This document shows positions 13,513 through 20,847 of a stretch of 32,522 bases of DNA, piece by piece. This DNA is from Thermus caliditerrae (lineage in GTDB: Bacteria > Deinococcota > Deinococci > Deinococcales > Thermaceae). The stretch covers positions 1 to 32,522 of the forward strand of contig NZ_JAKEDT010000009.1 of NCBI RefSeq assembly GCF_021462525.1, read 5' to 3'. The position numbers were made by a program, and so were the translations under genes. The notes under the pieces were generated by a model that was not told the origin of the DNA, did not search any database, and saw only the letters and a list, made by a program, of their open reading frames with translations. Each line of letters starts with the position of its first letter. Position 1 is the stretch's first letter.

Positions 13513-14700
13513 ATGCGGGGCTTCGGGCTCTTTCCCCTCCTGATGGGTCTCGCCTTGGCGGCCCCGGTCCTTCGCCTGCGGGGAGAGATGGATGGCCCTC
13601 TGGTCCTCACCACCCCCGGTTTGGTGGTGGAGGGGGAGGGGGCGGTTCTCCGGGGGGCGAAGGGCCACACCCTTTCCCTCCTCGCCCCCGGCATCCGGGT
13701 GCGGGGGCTTAGGGTGGTGGGGGCGGGGCCGGTGGACGACTTCTTCGAGCCCGACGCCGCCATCTACCTCCAGGGGTGCGAGGGATGCCTCCTTGAGGAC
13801 GTAGAGGTGGAAGGGGCCCCCGCGGCGGTGCGGATGGAGGACTCTCCAAGGGCGGTGGTGCGGGGCTTGAGGGCCAAAGGCCTGGGGGAGTCCCCCGGGG
13901 TTCTGGTCTACGGGAGCCCGGGGGTGCGGGTGGAGGGAAGCCGCCTCCTTGGCTACATGGATGCCGTCTACGTGGAGTACAGCCCGGACATGGTCATCCG
14001 GGGGAACCTCTTGGAGGGGAACGGGCGCTACGGCTTCCACGTGATGTTTTCCTGGGGGGCGCGGGTGGAGGAGAACCGGAGCCTCCGTAACGGCATCGGC
14101 AACGCGGTGATGCACGGGGCGGCCAACCGTGTGCGGGGGAACCTGCTGGCCGGACAGGGGAGCCCGGTGGGCTACGGGCTCCTGGTCCAAGACGAGCGGG
14201 GGACCCGGGTGGAGGCCAACCGCTTTCAGGAGAACACCCTGGGTCTGGTCCTCATGGATGCCCAAGGGGTGGAGGTCAAGGGGAACCGCTTTCCGGAAAA
14301 CGGCACCGCCTTGCGCATCACCCGGGAGCGGGGCGGGAACTCCGCCCGGGTGGAGGGGAATGCGTTTCAGGGGAACCTCTACGACCTCCTGGTGGACGAC
14401 CCTGAGGCCCAGGCCAAAGTGGTGGGCAACCGCTACGACCGGGCCAGTGGCCTGCCCGTGCCCCACCTGCCCACGGGCTCCTTCGCCCTCCTCTTGGCCC
14501 GCCAGCCGGAGCTTTCCCTCTTCGCCCTCTCCCCAGGGGTGCTCCTCTGGGAGGCGGCGGAGGCCCAGGTGCCGGGGCTAAGGCTGGTGGCCCTGGCCGA
14601 TCCCAAGGCGGAGCCCTTGGCCAGGGAAACCGGGCCCCATGGGGGGTGGCTGGTCCTAGGTCTTTTGGGAGGTGTCCTATGGTGGCGGTGGAGGGCCTGA
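13513..14700 (+). CDS. nosD: NosD-like periplasmic beta-helix protein
   Basis: A 395-residue exported protein. MRGFGLFPLLMGLALA is a clean signal peptide, which is why I start at the ATG at 13513 and not at an in-frame TTG 9 nt earlier. The body is a right-handed beta-helix with repeated G-N-x-(L/F) turns (VRGNLLAG, VKGNRF, VEGNAFQGN), as in NosD and carbohydrate-binding/sugar-hydrolase (CASH) repeats. A hydrophobic segment near the C-terminus (WLVLGLLGGVLWW) may anchor it. With NosF and NosY, NosD supports assembly of the copper-sulfide centre of nitrous-oxide reductase; no nosZ is in the window. Its stop overlaps the nosF start region by 22 nt. Confidence 0.85.
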   Translation: MRGFGLFPLLMGLALAAPVLRLRGEMDGPLVLTTPGLVVEGEGAVLRGAKGHTLSLLAPGIRVRGLRVVGAGPVDDFFEPDAAIYLQGCEGCLLEDVEVEGAPAAVRMEDSPRAVVRGLRAKGLGESPGVLVYGSPGVRVEGSRLLGYMDAVYVEYSPDMVIRGNLLEGNGRYGFHVMFSWGARVEENRSLRNGIGNAVMHGAANRVRGNLLAGQGSPVGYGLLVQDERGTRVEANRFQENTLGLVLMDAQGVEVKGNRFPENGTALRITRERGGNSARVEGNAFQGNLYDLLVDDPEAQAKVVGNRYDRASGLPVPHLPTGSFALLLARQPELSLFALSPGVLLWEAAEAQVPGLRLVALADPKAEPLARETGPHGGWLVLGLLGGVLWWRWRA

Positions 14701-15356
14701 GGAAGCGGGGGCGGCTCCTAGGGGTGAGCCTCCGGGTGGAGAGGGGCGTGGTGGGCCTATTGGGCCCCAACGGGGCGGGGAAGAGCACCCTTTTGGCCCT
14801 CCTCGCCGGGCGCCTAGGGCCCGATGGGGGGGAGGCCCTCCTCCTGGGCCACGCTCCCCGGGATCCCAGGGCCTTGCCCCTTCGGGCTTACCTCCCGCAA
14901 AGCCCCAGGCTTTTTCCCCACCTGAAGGCCCTCGAGGTCCTGGAGGGAGCCAGACGGGTAAAGGGTCTGGGGAAAGGAGCCTTGGAGGAGGCGGTGGGGC
15001 GCATGGGCCTGGAAAGTTTTCTGCACCGGCCTGTGGGCCTTCTTTCGGGGGGGCAGCGCCAGCGCTTGGCCCTGGCCGCAGCCCTCATGGGGGACCCCCC
15101 CATCTGGCTCCTGGACGAGCCCACCGCCGCCTTGGACCCCAAGGGGCGGGAGCGCTTCTGGGCCTGGGTGGGGGCCAAGCGGGAGGGGGTGGTCCTCCTG
15201 GCCCTGCACCACGTGGAGGAGGCCCGGCGGGCGGACCGCCTAGTGCTCCTGAAGGGGGGTGAGGTCCTGGAGGAAGGCCCCCCCGAAGCGGTTTTGGGCC
15301 TAAGGGACGAGCGCGTTCCCTGGCTAATGGAGGTGCTTTATGAGGAATCGGCGTGA
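14679..15356 (+). CDS. nosF: NosF-like ABC transporter ATPase
   Basis: A 225-residue nucleotide-binding subunit. Walker A GPNGAGKST is at 29-37, the signature LSGGQ at 122-126, Walker B WLLDEP at 143-148, and an H-loop histidine in LALHHVEEA near 178. Its partner is most likely the membrane protein encoded at 16548 (NosY-like). NosFY is thought to supply a sulfur or copper-related species to the periplasm for the CuZ site. The ATG at 14679 is preceded by GGGAGG about 7 nt upstream and starts within the last codons of nosD, so translation is coupled. An upstream in-frame start at 14646 would add 11 residues unlike the family and is rejected. It ends 17 nt inside the next gene. Confidence 0.88.
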   Translation: MVAVEGLRKRGRLLGVSLRVERGVVGLLGPNGAGKSTLLALLAGRLGPDGGEALLLGHAPRDPRALPLRAYLPQSPRLFPHLKALEVLEGARRVKGLGKGALEEAVGRMGLESFLHRPVGLLSGGQRQRLALAAALMGDPPIWLLDEPTAALDPKGRERFWAWVGAKREGVVLLALHHVEEARRADRLVLLKGGEVLEEGPPEAVLGLRDERVPWLMEVLYEESA

Positions 15357-16026
15357 GGTGCTGAAGGCATTGGGAGGCTTGGCGCTGGTGGCTCCCGTGC
15401 TGGCCCAGCAGGGGGGTATGGGGGCTTCTCCAGCGCCCGTGGAGCCGGTGCGCGTGGCCGCCAAGCCCATTCCTTGGGAGAATGGCGCTTGCGCCTTCTG
15501 CGGTATGCCCATCAAGACCCCGGAGGGGCAGTGGCGGGGGCGCACCTTCCCCAAGGGCTTCTTCGAGCAGACCTACTCCCAGATCGCCTTTGAGAAGCCC
15601 AGGCCCGCCCCCCATGACCCCAAGCAGGTGGTGGAGGCCCTGCACTTTGAGAGCATCGCCTGCATGGTGAACTACGCCTGGGTGCACGGGATTAGGGACG
15701 GGGAAGGGGCCACCTTCTACGTGACCGACCGGGGGGCCTACGACCCTGCCCGCCCCCAGGAAATCGTGCGCCTCATCCCTGCCCGCCAGGCCACCTATTA
15801 CTGGGGGGAGAAGATGATGGTGGTGATGAACGCCCACCTCCTGGCCTTTGCCAGCGCCAAAGCCGCCCAGGAGTTCGCGGAGAGGAACAAGGCCCAGCAC
15901 GGCCGCCAGCGTTTTTACAGCTTCCAGACCCTTTGGGACCTGGCCCCTTTGCCGGAGATGAACCTGGTGGCCCTCCTGGCCCAGCACGCAGGGCTCTTGG
16001 GGGGCGGGGACCACGGGAGCCATTAG
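15340..16026 (+). CDS. nosL: NosL-like copper-binding protein with a twin-arginine signal (first copy)
   Basis: A 228-residue exported protein. The N-terminus carries RREVLK and a hydrophobic stretch (GGLALVAPVLA), a plausible Tat signal. The copper-site motif C51-x-x-C54-x-M56-x-I is in CAFCGMPI, matching NosL/NosL-like proteins; a further cysteine occurs in IACMVNY. Classical NosL is a lipoprotein of about 180 residues, so this copy is longer and lacks a lipobox. NosL delivers Cu(I) to apo-NosZ in denitrifiers. The histidine-rich tail (GGGDHGSH) may add metal binding. The ATG has GGAGGTG upstream and overlaps nosF by 17 nt. Confidence 0.78.
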   Translation: MRNRREVLKALGGLALVAPVLAQQGGMGASPAPVEPVRVAAKPIPWENGACAFCGMPIKTPEGQWRGRTFPKGFFEQTYSQIAFEKPRPAPHDPKQVVEALHFESIACMVNYAWVHGIRDGEGATFYVTDRGAYDPARPQEIVRLIPARQATYYWGEKMMVVMNAHLLAFASAKAAQEFAERNKAQHGRQRFYSFQTLWDLAPLPEMNLVALLAQHAGLLGGGDHGSH

Positions 16027-16029
16027 ACT
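16024..16029 (+). promoter_or_regulatory. Internal -10 box TAGACT overlapping the stop of the first nosL-like gene
   Basis: The TAG stop codon at 16024-16026 forms the first half of TAGACT; 6 nt later is the ATG at 16036. Box and spacing are identical to those before the gene at 8923. It suggests that the second nosL copy and nosY can be transcribed on their own. Confidence 0.45.
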
Positions 16030-16035
16030 TTCCCC

Positions 16036-16551
16036 ATGGATCGTAGGCGCTTCCTGGCGGGGTTGGCGGCCGGGGTGTTCCTCGCCCGGGCCCTGGCCGC
16101 CCCACGCCCGTTGCGGGTAGGGGTGGACGCCTGCCCCTACTGCTTCATGACCATCCTGGACGCCCGCTACGCCGCCCAGGCGGTGAACCCCCAGGGGAAG
16201 GCCTTCTTCTACGACGACCCCGCCTGCCTCTTGGACCAGCTGAACGGCTGGGGAGGGCCTTCCCTCACCGCCAAGGAGGTCTACCTGGCGGACTTCGCCG
16301 AAAGCTCCCGCGCCGCGCCCAGGTGGGTGGCGGCGGAGAAGGCCCTCCTCTACCACAACCCCAAGGTGCGCACTCCCATGGGCTCGGGGCTTTTGGCCTT
16401 CAGGAGCCGGGAGGCCCTGGAGCGCCACCTCAAGGAACGGCCCGAGCGGGCCGGGGGGCGGGTGCTCACCTGGGCGGAGGCCCTCAAGGAAGGGGAGAAG
16501 CGCACCTGGGTGCCTGCCGACTTCTTCCCGCCGCCCCCCAAGGCCCCATGA
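16036..16551 (+). CDS. nosL: NosL-like copper-binding protein with a twin-arginine signal (second copy)
   Basis: A 171-residue protein, closer in size to classical NosL. MDRRRFLAGLAAGVFLARALA is a strong Tat signal (RRRFLAG). The metal motif C33-x-x-C36-x-M38-x-I is in CPYCFMTILD, followed by the NosL-like pattern of a processed periplasmic domain (FFYDDPACLLDQL). I infer periplasmic Cu(I) binding. It lies 9 nt after the first copy, has no Shine-Dalgarno sequence but a TAGACT box 6 nt upstream, and its stop overlaps the nosY start by 4 nt (ATGA). The two copies share the motif but little else by eye, so they probably have different partners. Confidence 0.8.
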   Translation: MDRRRFLAGLAAGVFLARALAAPRPLRVGVDACPYCFMTILDARYAAQAVNPQGKAFFYDDPACLLDQLNGWGGPSLTAKEVYLADFAESSRAAPRWVAAEKALLYHNPKVRTPMGSGLLAFRSREALERHLKERPERAGGRVLTWAEALKEGEKRTWVPADFFPPPPKAP

Positions 16552-17297
16552 CCGCCCTCTTCCTGAAGGAGACCTGGCGCAACCCTTGGACTTTGGGGCT
16601 TCTGGCCCTGCCCCCGCTCCTCGCCCTGGGCTTCCTGGGCCGGGGGGAGGGGGTGGGGCTAGTGGGGCTTTACTCGGGGCTTCTCCTCCTCCTACCCCCC
16701 CTGGTCCTGGGCCTAGGGGCGCCCCTTCTGGCCTCGAGGGAGGAGTGGGCCTTCCTCCTGGGCCTGCCCCTCCGCCCCTTCCGGGGGTTCTTCCTGGGGG
16801 CCTTGGGGGTCTTCCTGGGCCTCGGCCTGCCCCTGGCCCTGGGCCTCCTTCTGGGGGCGGGGGTCTTGGGGTTGACTGGGGAAGCCCTCCTCTGGCTCCT
16901 CCTCTCGGGGGCGGGGGTGCTGGCCTTCTGGGTGGGGCTGGCGGCCCTCCTTTCCGCCCTTCTCCTTGAGGAAAGGCGGGCCTTGGGCCTGGGCTTCGCC
17001 CTCTTTGGCCTCCTGAACGTCCTCTACGGACCCCTGGTGGTGGCCCTGGCGGTGCGCCTCAAGGACTACCCCCTGGAGGGCTTCCTCACCCTGGCCCTCC
17101 TCCTGAACCCCCAGGAGGTCCACCGGGTGGGGCTCCTTGCAGGCCTGAAGGCCCCTGTCCTCACCGGGCCCGTGGGCTACCTGGTGGCGGAGAGGCTGGG
17201 GGAGGTGGGGCCCTTTTTGGGGTTCGCCCACCTCTTCCTCCTTGGCCTGGCCTTGGCGCTTCTCGGCGCCCTGGTCTTCGCCCGCCGGGACCGGTAG
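16548..17297 (+). CDS. nosY: NosY-like ABC-2 type permease
   Basis: A 249-residue, very Leu/Gly-rich inner-membrane protein with about six helices, expected to pair with the NosF ATPase. In the Nos system NosDFY forms one periplasm-facing transporter complex. The frame is open upstream to 16323, but the ATG at 16548 overlaps the previous stop as ATGA and begins just before the first hydrophobic block, so I take it as the start. The identification rests on size, membrane pattern and gene order, and other ABC-2 permeases (for example heme exporters) would look similar. Its TAG stop forms part of the -10 box of the next gene. Confidence 0.75.
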   Translation: MTALFLKETWRNPWTLGLLALPPLLALGFLGRGEGVGLVGLYSGLLLLLPPLVLGLGAPLLASREEWAFLLGLPLRPFRGFFLGALGVFLGLGLPLALGLLLGAGVLGLTGEALLWLLLSGAGVLAFWVGLAALLSALLLEERRALGLGFALFGLLNVLYGPLVVALAVRLKDYPLEGFLTLALLLNPQEVHRVGLLAGLKAPVLTGPVGYLVAERLGEVGPFLGFAHLFLLGLALALLGALVFARRDR

Positions 17298-17300
17298 CAT
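17295..17300 (+). promoter_or_regulatory. -10-like TAGCAT overlapping the nosY stop codon
   Basis: The nosY TAG (17295-17297) is the first half of TAGCAT; 7 nt later is the ATG at 17308. This is the second case in the same gene string. Confidence 0.4.
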
Positions 17301-17307
17301 GGGGCGT

Positions 17308-17646
17308 ATGAAGGTCTTGCTCACCACCTTGGACGCGGTGCCGGGCCACCGGGTGGTTCAGGTCCTGGGGGTGGTCAAGGGGAGCACGGTCCGGGCCAAA
17401 CACTTGGGCAAGGACCTCTTGGCGGGGCTTAGAACCCTGGTGGGAGGGGAGATCCCCGAGTACACGGAGATGCTGCAAGAGGCTCGGGAGCAGGCGGAAC
17501 AGCGCATGGTGGAAGCGGCCAGGCAGCTTGGCGCCGATGCGGTCTTGGGGGTGCGGTACGCCACGGCCAGCGTCATGGCGGGGGCGGCGGAAATCCTGGC
17601 CTACGGGACCGCCGTCCGCCTAGAGCCCTCCAGGGAGCGCCCCTAG
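17308..17646 (+). CDS. YbjQ/UPF0145-type putative heavy-metal-binding protein
   Basis: A 112-residue cytoplasmic protein of the YbjQ family. Features seen are the N-terminal LLTTLDAVPGHRVVQVLGVV, the central RTLVGGEIPEYTEML, and the C-terminal LGADAVLGVRYATASV then AEILAYGTAV. Members form rings, probably pentamers; the 'heavy-metal-binding' label is by sequence similarity and poorly tested. I use the ATG at 17308, 7 nt after TAGCAT; an ATG 9 nt upstream (17299) would add MGR. It follows the nos genes and leads the next run of overlapping genes. Confidence 0.85.
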   Translation: MKVLLTTLDAVPGHRVVQVLGVVKGSTVRAKHLGKDLLAGLRTLVGGEIPEYTEMLQEAREQAEQRMVEAARQLGADAVLGVRYATASVMAGAAEILAYGTAVRLEPSRERP

Positions 17647-18089
17647 TGCGGCTTGCGGCCCTTTTTCTGCTCCTTCCCTTCTTCCTCCAGCTTTTGGGCC
17701 TGGGGGATACCCCCTTGGGCGGGGGGCTTTGCGGGGAGGTCTTCCAGGTGCGGGACCCCGCTTTGGCCCTGCAGACCCCCGGCTTCTGGTACGGCCTTCT
17801 CTTCATGCTCCTCCTGGCCCTGCAGCTGGGCTACGGCCTGAGCCTGCTCCTTCTGCCCCTCCTGGAGGTCCGCCTGGGCCCGGGGTGGCTCCGGGTGGGG
17901 CGGTACCTGGTGGGGGCGCTTGCCCTCCTCTTCCTCCTCACCCGCCTCACCGGCCTTCCTGCTCCTGGGCCTGGGGGATGGGTGCTGGAGCGCGCCCCCC
18001 TGGACCTCCTTTCCCTCCTCCTGGTGGGCCTCTCCCTAGCAGGGGGGGCCCTCCTGCGGGAGAATGGGGGGCATGGAACGGCTGCTTGA
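17646..18089 (+). CDS. Small integral membrane protein, function unknown
   Basis: A 147-residue protein with four hydrophobic segments, about 2-20, 47-73, 85-101 and 117-135. I recognise no family. One cysteine (GGGLCGEVFQV) lies in the first outer loop. The GTG start shares one base with the TAG stop of the preceding YbjQ gene, and its 3' end overlaps the MazG gene, so it is locked into the reading of its neighbours. Confidence 0.7.
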   Translation: MRLAALFLLLPFFLQLLGLGDTPLGGGLCGEVFQVRDPALALQTPGFWYGLLFMLLLALQLGYGLSLLLLPLLEVRLGPGWLRVGRYLVGALALLFLLTRLTGLPAPGPGGWVLERAPLDLLSLLLVGLSLAGGALLRENGGHGTAA

Positions 18090-18660
18090 GGTGATGCGCC
18101 GCTTACGGGGCCCCGGGGGCTGCCCCTGGGACCGGGCCCAGACCCATGAGAGCTTGGTCCCTTACCTGCTGGAGGAGGCCAGCGAGGCGGCGGATGCCCT
18201 TCTGGCCGGGGATGCCGAGGCGATGGCGGAGGAGCTGGGGGACGTCCTCCTGCAGGTGGCCTTCCACAGCGTCATCGCCGAGGAGGAGGGGCGCTTCACC
18301 TACGGGGACGTGGAGCGCCGCATCGTGGAGAAGCTCATCCGCCGCCACCCCCACGTCTTTGGGGACGCCAGGGCCGACACCCCCGAGGAGGTCAAGGCCC
18401 GCTGGGAGGTGCTAAAGGCGGAGGAGGGGAAGGAGGAAAAGCCCTGTGGCTTGCCCAAACACCTGCCCACCCTCCTCCGGGCCTACGAGCTCCAGAAGAA
18501 GGGGGTGGAAAAGGGCAGTGAGGCGGGGTTAAGGGCCGCGCTGGAACGGGGGGACTTGGAGGAGGCGCTTTGGAACCTGGTGGGGCTTTTCGCCGAGCGG
18601 GGCCTGGACCCCGAGAGCGCCTTAAGGCGGCGCTCCCTCAGGGCCTGCCGGGAGGGCTAG
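18073..18660 (+). CDS. mazG: MazG nucleoside triphosphate pyrophosphohydrolase
   Basis: A 195-residue all-helical NTP pyrophosphatase that cleaves (d)NTPs, often non-canonical ones, to monophosphates. Family marks are RLRGPGGCPWDRAQTHESL at the N-terminus, the metal-binding LLEEASEAADAL with the later EELGDVLLQVAFH, and RRHPHVFGD in the middle. It is shorter than E. coli MazG (about 263) and seems to have one full MazG domain plus a partial C-terminal one. An ATG at 18064 would add three residues; 18073 fits homologues better. It overlaps the membrane-protein gene before it and the Nudix gene after it. With that Nudix enzyme it suggests nucleotide-pool cleaning. Confidence 0.9.
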   Translation: MERLLEVMRRLRGPGGCPWDRAQTHESLVPYLLEEASEAADALLAGDAEAMAEELGDVLLQVAFHSVIAEEEGRFTYGDVERRIVEKLIRRHPHVFGDARADTPEEVKARWEVLKAEEGKEEKPCGLPKHLPTLLRAYELQKKGVEKGSEAGLRAALERGDLEEALWNLVGLFAERGLDPESALRRRSLRACREG

Positions 18661-19160
18661 ACCTCCCCGAGGGCTTCCGCCTGGCGGCGGTGGCCGTGCC
18701 CCTTCTGGGGGAAAGCCTCCTCTTCACCCTAAGAAGCCCCCACCTGCCCACCCACGCCGGCCAGGTGAGCTTCCCCGGGGGGGCGGTGGAGCCGGGGGAA
18801 ACGCCGGTGGAGGCGGCCCTGCGCGAGGCGGCGGAGGAGGTGGGGCTTGAGGGGGTGGAGCCCCTGGGATTCCTTTCCCCCGCCCTCTCCCCCCAGGGCT
18901 TCCTGGTCCAGCCGGTGGTGGTCTACCGGGAAGACCTTCCCCCCTTGAGGCCCAGCCCCGAGGAGGTGGCCGAGGTCCTCCTGGCCCCCCTGGAGGAGCT
19001 CCTTGCGGTGGCCCCTTGGAGCGAGGTGCGCCTGGGCCGCAGGGTGTGGCACTTCCCCTGGCGGGGGGTGGACATCTGGGGGGTCACGGGGAATATCCTG
19101 AGGGAGTTCCTGGAGGTGTGGCGTGGAGCGCATCGGGATCCTCTTGGCGGACCTCTTTGA
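18570..19160 (+). CDS. Nudix hydrolase, CoA pyrophosphatase (NudL/PCD1) type
   Basis: A protein of up to 196 residues. The NuCoA-type motif is present (LLFTLRSPHLPTHAGQVSFP), directly followed by the Nudix box GGAVEPGETPVEAAL with REAAEEVGL, at about residues 70-93 of the long form. Family members split CoA and its derivatives into phosphopantetheine and 3',5'-ADP. The start is uncertain. The best candidate is a TTG at 18570 with GGAGGAGG 4 nt upstream, which places 91 nt inside mazG; no ATG or GTG occurs before the conserved region, and a CTG at 18645 is the main alternative. Its end overlaps the DJ-1 gene by 38 nt. Confidence 0.82.
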   Translation: MEPGGAFRRAGPGPRERLKAALPQGLPGGLDLPEGFRLAAVAVPLLGESLLFTLRSPHLPTHAGQVSFPGGAVEPGETPVEAALREAAEEVGLEGVEPLGFLSPALSPQGFLVQPVVVYREDLPPLRPSPEEVAEVLLAPLEELLAVAPWSEVRLGRRVWHFPWRGVDIWGVTGNILREFLEVWRGAHRDPLGGPL

Positions 19161-19623
19161 CGAACGGGAGTTCCTCTACCCCTACTACCGGGTGCAGGAG
19201 GCGGGCTACACCCCAGTGGTCCTGGGCCCTGAGGCCCGGGAGTACCGGGCCAAGTCGGGCTTCGCCTGGAAGGCGGAGGCAGGCGCCCAGGAGGCCCCAG
19301 AGCTTAGGGGCCTCCTCATCCCCGGGGGCTTCGCCCCGGACTACCTGCGCCGGAGCCCCGAGGTGCTTTCCCTGGTGCGGCGGGTGGCGGAGGAGGGCAA
19401 GCCCATCGGGGCCATCTGCCATGCGGGCTGGGTGCTGGTGAGCGCCGGGCTGGTGCGGGGGAGAAGGGTCACGGGCTTTTCCTCCATCCGGGACGACCTG
19501 GAAAACGCCGGGGGGCTTTACCAGGAGGCGGGGGTGGTGGTGGACGGGAACCTGGTCACCGCCCAGGGGCCTAAAGACCTCCCCGGCTTCATGCGGGCCT
19601 TCCTGGACCTCCTTGGAGGCTAA
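19123..19623 (+). CDS. DJ-1/PfpI family protein
   Basis: A 166-residue class I glutamine-amidotransferase-like protein. The nucleophile elbow is intact: C99-H100 in AICHAGWVL, after the IPGGFAPDYL loop. An acidic residue near 12-16 in LFDEREF sits where the PfpI catalytic glutamate lies. Members are described as cysteine peptidases or as glyoxalase/deglycase enzymes; sequence alone does not separate these. The GTG start has GGAGGTG just upstream and lies inside the Nudix gene. Its 3' end overlaps the 3' end of argB on the other strand by 35 nt. Confidence 0.88.
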   Translation: MERIGILLADLFDEREFLYPYYRVQEAGYTPVVLGPEAREYRAKSGFAWKAEAGAQEAPELRGLLIPGGFAPDYLRRSPEVLSLVRRVAEEGKPIGAICHAGWVLVSAGLVRGRRVTGFSSIRDDLENAGGLYQEAGVVVDGNLVTAQGPKDLPGFMRAFLDLLGG

Positions 19624-20359
19624 AGCGGGTCCCTGCCTCCCCGGAGAGCACCCTCGCCAAAACGCCCCGTTCCCCCTTGGCGATGGCCGCCCAGGGGGCC
19701 CCTGCCTCCAGGGCCCTTAGGGCCGCCTCCACCTTGGGGATCATCCCCCCCTGGACCACGCCCTGGGCCTTGAGGGCCTCCACCTCCTGGGGGGTCAGGC
19801 GGGGAAAGCGGGTCTGGGGGTCCTTGGGATCCTTGAGCACCCCCTCCACGTCGGTGAGGAAGACCGCAGGCCACCCTAAGGCCCCGGCCACCGCCCCGGC
19901 GGCGGTGTCGGCGTTGACGTTCAAGGGGCCTTCCTCGTCCAGGGCGATGGGGGCCAGGAGGGGGGTATAGCCCTTTTCCAGGAGGTCCAAGAGCAGGTCC
20001 ACCCCCACCCCCACCACCTCCCCCACCCGCCCGAGCTCCGGCAGGGCCCGGCCCCGGAGGAGGAGGGCATCGCGGCCCGAAAGGGCCAGGGCCCTTCTTC
20101 CCCTTTGGGAAAGCCCCTCCGCCAGGCGCTTCCCCGTGAGGTACAGGCTCATCTCCACCGCTTCCATCTGCTCGGGAGGCGTCACCCGCAAGCCCCCCAC
20201 GAAGCGGCTCTGGAAGCCGAGCCTTTCCAGGAGGGCCCCGATCTCGGGCCCGCCCCCGTGCACCAGGACCAGGGGGCCGGGGTAGCCCGAAAGCTCGTCC
20301 AGCAGGGCTTCGGCCCCCCTTAGGCTTCCCCCTACCTTCACCACGAGGGCTTCACTCAA
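19589..20359 (-). CDS. argB: Acetylglutamate kinase
   Basis: A 256-residue amino-acid kinase that phosphorylates N-acetylglutamate in arginine synthesis. Seen are KVGGS at the N-terminus, HGGGPEI for the phosphate loop, FVGGLRVT, GRVGEVVGV and NVNADTAAG, all typical of ArgB. The Thermus lysine-pathway kinase LysZ, as I recall its sequence, lacks these exact motifs, so ArgB is preferred. It starts almost at the first strand, without the N-terminal helix that arginine-sensitive enzymes use for feedback, so I infer a hexamer-lacking, arginine-insensitive form. The TTG start overlaps the upstream gene by 8 nt, and GGAGG is about 13 nt before it. Its end converges on the DJ-1 gene. Confidence 0.9.
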   Translation of the reverse strand: MSEALVVKVGGSLRGAEALLDELSGYPGPLVLVHGGGPEIGALLERLGFQSRFVGGLRVTPPEQMEAVEMSLYLTGKRLAEGLSQRGRRALALSGRDALLLRGRALPELGRVGEVVGVGVDLLLDLLEKGYTPLLAPIALDEEGPLNVNADTAAGAVAGALGWPAVFLTDVEGVLKDPKDPQTRFPRLTPQEVEALKAQGVVQGGMIPKVEAALRALEAGAPWAAIAKGERGVLARVLSGEAGTRFSLQGGPGRPA

Positions 20360-20840
20360 GGTAGACCACCTCCTCGGGCAGGCCTTCCTCCTCCTCGGCC
20401 TCGAGGAGGTCCAAGAAGCCCAAGGCAGCGTGGTCGGGGTGGAGGCCGAAGGGGGCTGCCAGGGCCTGAACGGCGCTCACGGGGGGCATGGCCTGGGCCT
20501 CCTGGAGCAGGGGGAGAAGGTCTTCGGGGCCCCATAGGGCCTCCCCCAGCTCCGGACCCCGCCTCAGCTCCGCCCGCACCTGGCCCCCTTCCGCCAGGAG
20601 GAAGAGGAGGTCCTCCTCCGCCAGGACCAGGAAGGCCAGGGCCTGCCCCAGCTGGGAAAGGGCCTCCAAAAAGGCCCGCACCCCTTTTGGGTCCTCCTGG
20701 GCCTCGAGGGCCTCGTGGTAGAGGCTCACCCAGGGGAAGTCCGGCACCAGGTAGACCCCCGCGCCCCCCGTGCGCTCCTGGGCGAAGGCCAGGACCTCCT
20801 CCAGGGGGGCCTTCACGTGGAAGGAGAGAAAGCTCCGCAC
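20352..20840 (-). CDS. Hypothetical protein preceding argB
   Basis: A 162-residue acidic protein that I do not recognise. It starts VRSFLSFHVKAPLEEVLAFA and is rich in Leu, Ala and Glu, with an acidic C-terminus (LLEAEEEEGLPEEVVYLE). No membrane helix, signal peptide or catalytic motif is evident. The GTG at 20840 lies 8 nt after TAGTAT; a TTG one codon upstream (20843) is the alternative. It overlaps argB by 8 nt, so a role coupled to arginine synthesis is possible, though co-expression is the only support. It diverges from dnaX. Confidence 0.7.
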   Translation of the reverse strand: MRSFLSFHVKAPLEEVLAFAQERTGGAGVYLVPDFPWVSLYHEALEAQEDPKGVRAFLEALSQLGQALAFLVLAEEDLLFLLAEGGQVRAELRRGPELGEALWGPEDLLPLLQEAQAMPPVSAVQALAAPFGLHPDHAALGFLDLLEAEEEEGLPEEVVYLE

Positions 20841-20847
20841 CAAGCCC

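Noticed and set aside
15085-16428. Minus-strand open frame of 447 codons opposite nosF and the nosL-like genes
   Set aside because: The plus-strand genes carry ABC and copper motifs. The antisense product is Pro/Gly/His-rich with no family likeness.
19589-20359. LysZ (lysine-pathway kinase) as the identity of the amino-acid kinase
   Set aside because: The motifs NVNADTAAG, GRVGEV and FVGGLRVT fit ArgB; the Thermus LysZ sequence as I recall it differs at these places, and no lysW or other lys gene is nearby.
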